Source: Weissella confusa
GTDB lineage: Bacteria > Bacillota > Bacilli > Lactobacillales > Lactobacillaceae
DNA length: 52,865 bases
Assembly: GCA_001436895.1 (NCBI GenBank)
Contig: JQAY01000005.1
Location: 128,427 to 181,291 of the forward strand
Direction: 5' to 3'
Shown: one piece after another, positions 46,588 to 52,865 of the stretch
Layout: the number at the start of each line of letters is the position of its first letter
Position numbering within the stretch: position 1 is the first letter of the stretch
Notes under the pieces: generated by a model
What the model was told of the DNA's origin: nothing
Databases searched by the model: none
What the model saw: the letters and a program-made list of their open reading frames with translations, nothing else
Position numbers and translations under genes: made by a program

Positions 46588-46596
46588 TGGTAGAAT
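46588..46596 (+). promoter_or_regulatory. Extended -10 promoter of the glycosyltransferase operon
   Basis: TGGTAGAAT is an extended -10 element 35 bases before the start codon. The -35 region (TCCCAA) is poor. The 120 bases before it, after the RNA terminator, hold only a CTGAC/GTCAG hairpin. Confidence 0.5.
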
Positions 46597-46630
46597 GTAA
46601 GATGAGACAAATTGTGAAAGGTGACAAATC

Positions 46631-47875
46631 ATGAATATCGGACTATTCACGGATACCTATTTCCCACAGGTTTCCGGGGTTGCAACATCAATTCAAACGT
46701 TGCGACGTCAACTGGAAGCTAACGGACATAAGGTTTATATTTTTACGTCTACCGATCCGAAGGTAAAAAAGGGGACGCTTGAACCGAACATCTATCGTTT
46801 TGCAAGTTTGCCATTCGTTGGATTTAAGGATCGACGCATTACATATCGTGGTGCGATTCAGGCCGTACAATTAGCTAAAAAACTACAACTTGATATCGTA
46901 CACACACAAACTGAGTTTTCGCTCGGCGTAATGGGAAAGTTTGTTGCACGTCAATTGAAGATTCCAGTTGTACATACGTTCCACACGAATTATGAAGACT
47001 ACTTGCACTACATTGCTAACGGTAAGATTATTCGCCCAGGTAGTGTGGCTGTGATTGCCCGTAACTTTATGGCAGGCATGACTGGTATTATTTCACCATC
47101 ACGTCAGACGTACGATACGCTGATGAAGTATAAGGTGAAGGCGCCAATTGAGATTATTCCAACGGGTGTTAATGTGCTTCACTCAGCAGCAGAAGATACC
47201 AGTATTGCCTTGCGTGAAAAATTAGGCCTTAAGCCAGAAACACCAGTGGTATTATCATTGGGACGCGTTGCTTTTGAAAAGAATCTCGATGATGCACTAT
47301 CGGTATTCGCTGAGGCCTTGGAAGAGGTGCCAGATGCGATGTTCATCATCGTTGGGGGCGGTCCGGCAATGTCGGCTTTGCAAGAACACGTTTCGGCGTT
47401 AGAGATTGACGACCATGTTATTTTTACTGGAGAGGTCAATCACAATGATGTCTATGGTTATTACAAGATGGGTGATGTCTTTGTGTCAGCATCCGTTTCT
47501 GAAACGCAAGGACTAACCTTCATTGAAGCGATGACGGCTGATACACCAGTTGTTGCCATTCACAGTCCCTATCTTGATACCATTGTCACTGATGAAAACA
47601 TCGGGACACTGGTTGACGATAGTTTTGGATTGCTTGAACCAATGGTCATGTATCTTAAGGCTAAGACCACAGGTGAGACGATTGGCAATCCTGAGACACG
47701 AGCAGCTGTGTTACATGAGATTGACGAACGAACATTTGGTAAACGCGTCATTGATTTCTATGCAGAAGCATTGGCTGTTTACCATGAAGAGGAGGATACG
47801 GAAGCTGCCGAAGCAAACGATGTGGAGTACTCAAAAACATTCCTGCTTCGGAATCCATTCCGACGAGATGATTAA
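46631..47875 (+). CDS. GT4 glycosyltransferase, probable diacylglycerol glucosyltransferase
   Basis: The 414-residue protein has the GT-B fold of family GT4. The N-terminus (MNIGLFTDTYFPQVSGVATS), the acceptor-side HTFHTNYEDYLHY (about 116) and the donor-side EX7E-like ETQGLTFIEAMTADTPVV (about 294-311) are those of the LafA/alpha-monoglucosyl-diacylglycerol synthase group. Such enzymes make the first sugar of the lipoteichoic acid glycolipid anchor on the inner membrane face. It overlaps the next glycosyltransferase by one base. The RBS is AAGGTGA. The exact sugar product is inferred from context. Confidence 0.85.
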   Translation: MNIGLFTDTYFPQVSGVATSIQTLRRQLEANGHKVYIFTSTDPKVKKGTLEPNIYRFASLPFVGFKDRRITYRGAIQAVQLAKKLQLDIVHTQTEFSLGVMGKFVARQLKIPVVHTFHTNYEDYLHYIANGKIIRPGSVAVIARNFMAGMTGIISPSRQTYDTLMKYKVKAPIEIIPTGVNVLHSAAEDTSIALREKLGLKPETPVVLSLGRVAFEKNLDDALSVFAEALEEVPDAMFIIVGGGPAMSALQEHVSALEIDDHVIFTGEVNHNDVYGYYKMGDVFVSASVSETQGLTFIEAMTADTPVVAIHSPYLDTIVTDENIGTLVDDSFGLLEPMVMYLKAKTTGETIGNPETRAAVLHEIDERTFGKRVIDFYAEALAVYHEEEDTEAAEANDVEYSKTFLLRNPFRRDD

Positions 47876-48906
47876 TGATTAGAATTACGATGTTTTCTTC
47901 AGCTGAAACGGTACCTGGTCAAGGTGTTGGGTCAGCCTATCGTGAGTTGATAAATTTGTTGACGGCGCGGTTTAAAGATAAGTTTCAAGTTCGAATCAAT
48001 AGTTTGGCACCAGCTGACATTAGTCACTACCACACCATTGATTTTTGGTTTTATTTGAACACGTTCTTACCTGGTCGCGGTCGTCGTGTTGGCTATGTGC
48101 ACTTTTTACCTGAGACATTAGAGGGTTCGATTAATTTGCACTGGCCAGTTAAGAATATTTTTTATTGGTATGTGATGGCGTTTTACAAGCGTATGGATCA
48201 CATTGTTGTTGTTAACCCAACGTTCATCGATAAACTGGTGGCGTTAGGAGTGAAACGTGAGAAAGTGACGTACATTCCGAACTTTGTCACGAAGACGCAA
48301 TTCCATCCATTACCGGATGAGCAAAAGGTGGCACTTCGTAAGCAGTTCGATATTGACCAAGATGCCTTTGTTGTTTTAGGGGTGGGTCAAATTCAAGAGC
48401 GTAAAGGTATCTGGGATTTCATTGCGATGGCAAAAGATAATCCGGATTGGACTTTCGTTTGGGTTGGTGGCTTTTCATTTGGGTCAATTACAGCTGGGTA
48501 TGATGAGCTAAAAAAGGTTTTGGCAAATCCGCCGGCAAATCTAAAGTTTCCAGGGATTGTTGACCGTGCTGTCATTAATGGTTATTACAATGCTGCGGAT
48601 GTCTTCTTGCTGCCAAGTTATACGGAGCTTTTTCCAATGTCAGCTTTAGAAGCATTTAGCACGGGAACACCAACAGTATTGCGCGATTTGGATTTGTATC
48701 GTGCCATTATTGATGGTTATTACTTGGCTGGTTCAGACCGAGAAGCGATGCAAGCACAATTGACGGCTTTGCATGATCAACCTGAACTTCGTGAAGAACT
48801 GTCAAAGCAGGCTTTGGCCGCCTCAGAACGTTATTCTGCTGACTATGTGGCAGATATTTGGGAAAAATTCTATACCGAACAAGCGAGCTTGAAAAACAAG
48901 GGGTAA
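47875..48906 (+). CDS. GT4 glycosyltransferase, probable second glycolipid sugar transferase
   Basis: The 343-residue GT-B protein has an N-terminal MFSSAETVPGQGVGSAYREL region and a middle VVNPTFIDKLVALGVKREKV (about 119-138). A donor-binding half follows with GVGQIQERKGIWDF (about 165) and ELFPMSALEAFSTGTPTV (about 249-266). The layout is that of LafB-type transferases, which add a second hexose to the monoglucosyl lipid. Its start codon overlaps the stop of the first transferase. No membrane segment is present, so it is a peripheral inner-face enzyme. Confidence 0.83.
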   Translation: MIRITMFSSAETVPGQGVGSAYRELINLLTARFKDKFQVRINSLAPADISHYHTIDFWFYLNTFLPGRGRRVGYVHFLPETLEGSINLHWPVKNIFYWYVMAFYKRMDHIVVVNPTFIDKLVALGVKREKVTYIPNFVTKTQFHPLPDEQKVALRKQFDIDQDAFVVLGVGQIQERKGIWDFIAMAKDNPDWTFVWVGGFSFGSITAGYDELKKVLANPPANLKFPGIVDRAVINGYYNAADVFLLPSYTELFPMSALEAFSTGTPTVLRDLDLYRAIIDGYYLAGSDREAMQAQLTALHDQPELREELSKQALAASERYSADYVADIWEKFYTEQASLKNKG

Positions 48907-48910
48907 GTCA

Positions 48911-49921
48911 ATGACGAGACGGAATGGCATTGTTTTTACCATTATGATGTTAATTGGTTTGGGGATTTTTTACTGGTCTTTCCGTAAGATTAGTTGGACA
49001 CAGTTTGCATCAGAAGTTAAAAACGCAAATTGGTGGTGGCTGATTGTCGCGGTTGGTGCGATGGTTGTCTATCTACTATTAGAAGCGGTTGTAGTTAAAA
49101 TTTTTGTCGATGATGCCCATGAAAAGTTGAGTTGGCGTGATGCTATCCGTGTCCCGTTGGTTGAACAATTAGGGAATGGTATTACGCCGTTTGCTACCGG
49201 GGGACAACCGATGCAAATGATTACCCTTGCGCAGGCGGGTATCGATCCTGGGCGTGCGGGTTCGATTTTGTTAATGAAGTTTGTTGTTTACCAAGGCATG
49301 ATCGTCGTTAATTTTTTGATGGCATTAACGATTGGGTATCACTACATTGCGGATAAATTGCATGCATGGGCCATCTTGGTCTTGTTTGGTTTTGTGATTC
49401 ACTTGGCGGTTATTGTGGGTCTCTTGTTGGTTATGTACTGGCCAACACTGACGCGTACAATGGTTTTGCTAGTGTTCAAACCAATTGGCTGGTTCCGACC
49501 AGCTTTAGTTGAAAAGTGGAAGGATGTCGTGGATGAAAAGATTGATAATTTTCATCGTGAGAGTGTCCGCATGAGTCACGACTGGCCAGCGCTAGTCAAA
49601 GCGATTGTGGTCACGTTCTTCCAGATGGCGGTTTACTACCTAATCCCGTACTTTATTTTGTTGGGGTTGGGAGTATCGCCGATTAATGTTGTTTTGGTGA
49701 CAGCATTACACGTGCTGATTGTGATGGTGATTTCGTTGTTTCCAATTCCGGGTGGAACTGGGGGTGCCGAAGCAGGCTTTGCGGTATTATTCTCGCAGTT
49801 CTTGCCATCCGCATCTGTATTGCTATTCGCCATGATGATTTGGCGTTTGATTACCTACTACCTGGGGATGTTTGCAGGTATCGTTGCCTTTAATCTAAAT
49901 GCAGCGAAGAGAAGGAAATAA
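48911..49921 (+). CDS. UPF0104 / lysylphosphatidylglycerol synthase TM-region family protein
   Basis: The 336-residue protein has about eight membrane helices and no C-terminal synthetase domain. Conserved polar motifs LVEQLGNGITPFATGGQPMQ (about 77-96) and FPIPGGTGGAEAGF (about 278-291) are those of the YbhN/AglD/MprF-flippase family. MprF's membrane part flips aminoacyl lipids. Placement 4 bases after the two glycolipid transferases and before ltaS suggests that it moves or exposes the glycolipid anchor, taking the place of LtaA. The substrate is an inference. Confidence 0.85.
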   Translation: MTRRNGIVFTIMMLIGLGIFYWSFRKISWTQFASEVKNANWWWLIVAVGAMVVYLLLEAVVVKIFVDDAHEKLSWRDAIRVPLVEQLGNGITPFATGGQPMQMITLAQAGIDPGRAGSILLMKFVVYQGMIVVNFLMALTIGYHYIADKLHAWAILVLFGFVIHLAVIVGLLLVMYWPTLTRTMVLLVFKPIGWFRPALVEKWKDVVDEKIDNFHRESVRMSHDWPALVKAIVVTFFQMAVYYLIPYFILLGLGVSPINVVLVTALHVLIVMVISLFPIPGGTGGAEAGFAVLFSQFLPSASVLLFAMMIWRLITYYLGMFAGIVAFNLNAAKRRK

Positions 49922-49923
49922 AC

Positions 49924-50178
49924 ATGAGTCGAGAAAGTGATTTGGTACAGATTGCACAACGCATTCGTGCCATGATGATTGATGACCGCGAAGACATCCA
50001 AACCCGTCATTTTGACGCATTCGGTGTGACGGTTGTGACAGTAGTCTATGATCGTCCGTCGAAGGTATTTGCGGTTGAAGGTCTACGTGATAATAATCGG
50101 CGTTTTGCATTTGATGATGCCGATTTAGTCGCAATTGATATTTATGAAGCACTGCAAGACTTTAAGGAAACCTTTTAA
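49924..50178 (+). CDS. DUF1797 (YkuJ-like) small protein
   Basis: The 84-residue cytoplasmic protein shows a helix (LVQIAQRIRAMM), a strand with an aromatic (QTRHFDAFGVTVVTVVY) and the ending FAFDDADLVAIDIYEALQDF. This matches the small DUF1797/YkuJ family, whose role is unknown. It starts 2 bases after the UPF0104 gene, with AAGAGAAGGA inside the end of that gene, so it belongs to the same operon. The family call rests on the C-terminal motif. Confidence 0.7.
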   Translation: MSRESDLVQIAQRIRAMMIDDREDIQTRHFDAFGVTVVTVVYDRPSKVFAVEGLRDNNRRFAFDDADLVAIDIYEALQDFKETF

Positions 50179-50300
50179 ATAGTTGTAGATAGTCGCGATT
50201 ATTTAAGACGATTTTATGTTTCTTTAATGGAAGCGCGGTATACTGAATATTGTAATTTTTAAGGTCGAATGGACCTAGAGAGAAAATGGAGCGTAATAAA

Positions 50301-52466
50301 ATGCAACGAGTAGTTTCAGTCATCAAGAAATGGTGGCCAGACTTCAACTCAACTGTAGGCTTCTTTATGCTATCGGTCTTCTTGGTATGGTTGAAGACAT
50401 ATTGGGCATATAAGACAAACTTTTCACTGGGGGTACAAGGAACGCTACAAGAGTTCTTGTTGTTCTTGAACCCAATTCCAACGGCGATTATTTTGCTTGG
50501 AATTGCGTTGTACTTCCGTGGACGCATCGCTTACTGGTTGATGTTGCTAATTAACCTTGTGCAATCAATTTGGCTGTTCGCCAATATGTTGTACTACCGT
50601 GAATTCTCTGACTTCTTGTCATTGAACATCATGGGGTCTGGTGGGTCAGTTGAAAATAACTTGAGTAAGTCAATCGCGGGGATTATTCACGGGTCTGACT
50701 TCCTAGTCTTTGTGGATATTATTGTCTTGATCGTCCTTTTGCTAACAAAGGTGATTAAGGTCGATAAGACGGCGGTCCAAAAGCGTTTTGCAGCTTTGGT
50801 AACCGTATTTGGTGTTTTGTTGATGTTTGTTGGTTATGGGATTGCCTCAAAGGATCGCTCAGGACTTTTGACGCGCACATTTGATAATAACTACATCGTT
50901 AAGTATCTTGGTTTGAATGAGTATGCAGCGTACAACATTTTCAAGACGAAGCAAACGGCGGACGTTAAGAAAGAAGCTAAGGCCTCAGACCTAGATAAGA
51001 TTAAGAAGTTTGTTGATGGTAATAAGACGTTAGAAAATTCTGTTTACTTCGGTAAGGAGAAAGGTAAGAACGTTATCATGTTCCACTTGGAATCATTCCA
51101 ACAATTCTTGATTGATTACAAGGTGAATGATGTTGAAGTAACGCCGAACCTGAATGCGTTCTACCATGACCAAAACACATTGGCGTTTGATAACTTCTAT
51201 AACGAAGTAGGTCAAGGTAAGACGGCCGATGCTGAAACGATGTTGGAAACGGGATTGTTTGGTACAGCTTCTGGATCAGCCATGGTTAACTACGGTACAT
51301 CTAATACCTACCAAGCCGTACCTGCTATCTTGGACCAAAAGGGATATACGACTGCTGCCTTCCACGGTGACGTCGCTTCATTCTGGAACCGTGATAACAC
51401 GTACAAGTCTTGGGGATATGATTACTTCTTTAGTAAGCCATATTTCAAGGATGCGGATAACGCAAACTACAATATTGGTTATGGTATGAAGGATAAGATT
51501 TTCTTGCAGGATTCTGCTAAGTATCTTGAACAACTACCACAACCGTTCTATTCAAAGATTATTACAGTGACGAACCACTATCCATATGACTTGGATAAGC
51601 AAAACATCTCAATTGAGAAGACCACGACGGGCGATAAGACTGTCGATGGTTATGTGCAGACGGCACGTTATCTTGATCAAGCATTCGGTGAATTCTTGGC
51701 TTGGATGAAGAAGTCAGGTTTGTACGATAACTCAATGATCGTTTTGTATGGTGATCACTATGGTATTTCAGAGAACCACCCAGCAGCGATTGCAAAGTTG
51801 ATGGGTAAGAGCTCTGTTAATGCGTATGACTTGGCTAACTGGCAAAAGGTACCATTCATTGTGCACGCACCAGGATTGCAAGGTGGTATTAACCACACGT
51901 ACGGTGGTGAAATCGATGTGATGCCAACGATTTTGCACTTGCTTGGTGTTTCAACATCAAACAATGTGCAGTTCGGTCAAGATTTGTTAGCGCCAAACCG
52001 TAAGCAAGTTGTGCCATTCCGTAACGGTGACTGGGTATCCGCTGAATACATGAAGTATGGTGGTAATTACTACGTTACGACGACTGGTACAAAGATTAAG
52101 CCAAAGGAAGATCCACGTGCTAAGCAAATTATCGATGAGACACAAGCGTACGTTGATAAGATGCTGACATACTCAGATGATGTTCAAACTGGCGATTTGC
52201 TACGTTTCTATACGCCTGAGGGATTCAAGAAGGTCGATAAGAAGGATTATTCATATAAGAAGTCTGACGGACTCGCTCTCTTGAAGAAGATGGATAAGCA
52301 AAGTGATACGACTTTGATTGATCAGCACAACCACACGTCTACAATGGGTGACTATGTGACGGATGCACCTGAATTGGGTGGACAACCACAAACAATTCAA
52401 CAAGCTGTATCAAGTAGCGAATCTTCAAGTGAAGAGACGCCAACAGACGACGCAGCGCAACAATAA
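50301..52466 (+). CDS. ltaS: Lipoteichoic acid synthase
   Basis: LtaS polymerises glycerol phosphate from phosphatidylglycerol onto the glycolipid anchor outside the cell. The ATG at 50301, 9 bases after TGGAG, is preferred to one at 50286 (721 or 726 residues). Five N-terminal helices span residues about 18-185. The extracellular sulfatase-fold domain starts with NVIMFHLESFQQF (metal-binding Glu, about 260). It carries the catalytic threonine in GQGKTADAE (about 308) and YGDHYGISENH (about 480). A Ser/Gln-rich tail ends the protein. TATACT (50239-50244) with a poor -35 is a possible promoter. Confidence 0.96.
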   Translation: MQRVVSVIKKWWPDFNSTVGFFMLSVFLVWLKTYWAYKTNFSLGVQGTLQEFLLFLNPIPTAIILLGIALYFRGRIAYWLMLLINLVQSIWLFANMLYYREFSDFLSLNIMGSGGSVENNLSKSIAGIIHGSDFLVFVDIIVLIVLLLTKVIKVDKTAVQKRFAALVTVFGVLLMFVGYGIASKDRSGLLTRTFDNNYIVKYLGLNEYAAYNIFKTKQTADVKKEAKASDLDKIKKFVDGNKTLENSVYFGKEKGKNVIMFHLESFQQFLIDYKVNDVEVTPNLNAFYHDQNTLAFDNFYNEVGQGKTADAETMLETGLFGTASGSAMVNYGTSNTYQAVPAILDQKGYTTAAFHGDVASFWNRDNTYKSWGYDYFFSKPYFKDADNANYNIGYGMKDKIFLQDSAKYLEQLPQPFYSKIITVTNHYPYDLDKQNISIEKTTTGDKTVDGYVQTARYLDQAFGEFLAWMKKSGLYDNSMIVLYGDHYGISENHPAAIAKLMGKSSVNAYDLANWQKVPFIVHAPGLQGGINHTYGGEIDVMPTILHLLGVSTSNNVQFGQDLLAPNRKQVVPFRNGDWVSAEYMKYGGNYYVTTTGTKIKPKEDPRAKQIIDETQAYVDKMLTYSDDVQTGDLLRFYTPEGFKKVDKKDYSYKKSDGLALLKKMDKQSDTTLIDQHNHTSTMGDYVTDAPELGGQPQTIQQAVSSSESSSEETPTDDAAQQ

Positions 52467-52471
52467 GAACG

Positions 52472-52503
52472 AAAGCACCTCAGCACTCGCTGAGGTGCTT
52501 TTT
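52472..52503 (+). terminator. Rho-independent terminator
   Basis: AAAGCACCTCAGC and its complement form a 13-bp stem with a 4-base loop and TTTTT, after ltaS. Confidence 0.95.
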
Positions 52504-52545
52504 GTGTTTATGGATTGTTCGGAAAAATTCGATATAACAAAGTAG

Positions 52546-52574
52546 TTGACGAACGTTCGTGGATGGGGTATATT
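52546..52574 (+). promoter_or_regulatory. Tandem promoter P1
   Basis: TTGACG (52546-52551) and TATATT (52569-52574) have a 17-base spacer. A 12-base perfect palindrome, ACGAACGTTCGT (52549-52560), covers the end of the -35 box and the start of the spacer. Confidence 0.75.
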
Positions 52575-52654
52575 ATTTAAGCACTCAAATGAGCGGTACG
52601 AAATGTACTGAATCAATTGGTTGTGATTCATTAAAAAGAAGTTCAAATTGGTTG

Positions 52655-52683
52655 TTGACAATCGTTTGAGTCTTCTGTAATAT
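52655..52683 (+). promoter_or_regulatory. Tandem promoter P2
   Basis: TTGACA (52655-52660) and TAATAT (52678-52683) have a 17-base spacer. The -10 region and the next 12 bases are repeated at P3. Confidence 0.85.
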
Positions 52684-52749
52684 ATATTAAGTCGTTTCGG
52701 GGTATTTAATACTTATGAACGACGTATGAAAATTGATTGAAATTAGTTG

Positions 52750-52778
52750 TTGACATTTCATTCTTTCTTCTGTAATAT
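52750..52778 (+). promoter_or_regulatory. Tandem promoter P3
   Basis: TTGACA (52750-52755) and TAATAT (52773-52778) have a 17-base spacer. The segment TCTTCTGTAATATA followed by ATTAAGTCGT is shared with P2. Confidence 0.85.
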
Positions 52779-52865
52779 AGATTAAGTCGTCAAGGCGACG
52801 ACGTAGGCCATTGAAAACTGAATATCGTTTCGATGAAACAAATGTGTAGGGTCATCAAGCTAAGC
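52779..52865 (+). other. Probable rRNA operon leader, running off the right edge
   Basis: After P3 come a GTCGTC/GACGAC hairpin and the segment CATTGAAAACTGAATATCG, a phrase typical of the leader and spacer of Firmicutes rRNA operons. With three near-consensus promoters, this predicts 16S rRNA just outside the window. No mature rRNA sequence is inside. Confidence 0.6.

Noticed and set aside
52549-52560. SOS (LexA) box at the P1 palindrome
   Set aside because: The Gram-positive SOS box needs GAAC and GTTC separated by four bases. Here the halves are adjacent.

Overview
The window is chromosomal DNA from a low-GC Gram-positive bacterium of the order Lactobacillales. The best guess is Weissella or a close Leuconostocaceae relative. 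This rests on the very high use of TTG for leucine, AGGAGG-type ribosome binding sites, the pyr and cdaA-cdaR-glmM gene orders, CcpA-type cre boxes, and a lipoteichoic acid gene set. The genus is an inference; no rRNA gene lies inside the window.

Layout. 1-4640: two surface proteins with the same unusual C-terminal membrane anchor, the first cut by the window edge. 4793-14859: trxB, a stand-alone fabH, ptsH-ptsI under two candidate cre boxes, a divergent triosephosphate isomerase-like protein, a Ser/Thr-rich membrane protein, eno, a 14-helix drug exporter and secG. 14933-17943: rnr and smpB, separated by a structured element flanked by direct repeats. 18098-23539: a two-gene glutamine-type ABC transporter, a guanidine-I riboswitch with a ykkC-ykkD exporter pair, a LURP-one protein, ung and pta. 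23695-31727: a tight operon tsaE-GNAT-exonuclease-murB-CPA1 antiporter-cdaA-cdaR-glmM-orf, joining cell-wall precursor synthesis to c-di-AMP signalling. 31822-36225: two about 610-residue regulators, each apparently made of two Rgg-like halves, with a divergent 34-residue gene between them and a small HTH gene after them. 36269-36712: a large unidentified RNA-like structure. 36844-45908: the pyrBC-carAB-pyrDFE operon behind a PyrR-type attenuator. 45959-46469: a second large RNA-like structure with its own cre-overlapped promoter, a possible 26-codon ORF and a terminator. 46631-52466: two glycolipid glycosyltransferases, a UPF0104 membrane protein, a DUF1797-like protein and ltaS, which together look like a lipoteichoic acid module. 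52546-52865: three strong tandem promoters and a leader resembling the start of an rRNA operon, whose genes would lie just beyond the right edge.

The most promising undescribed material is (a) the pair of double-Rgg regulators with their divergent small gene, (b) the two large structured RNA candidates flanking the pyr operon, and (c) the rnr-smpB intergenic structure. All functions are read from motifs and context only; no database search was possible.
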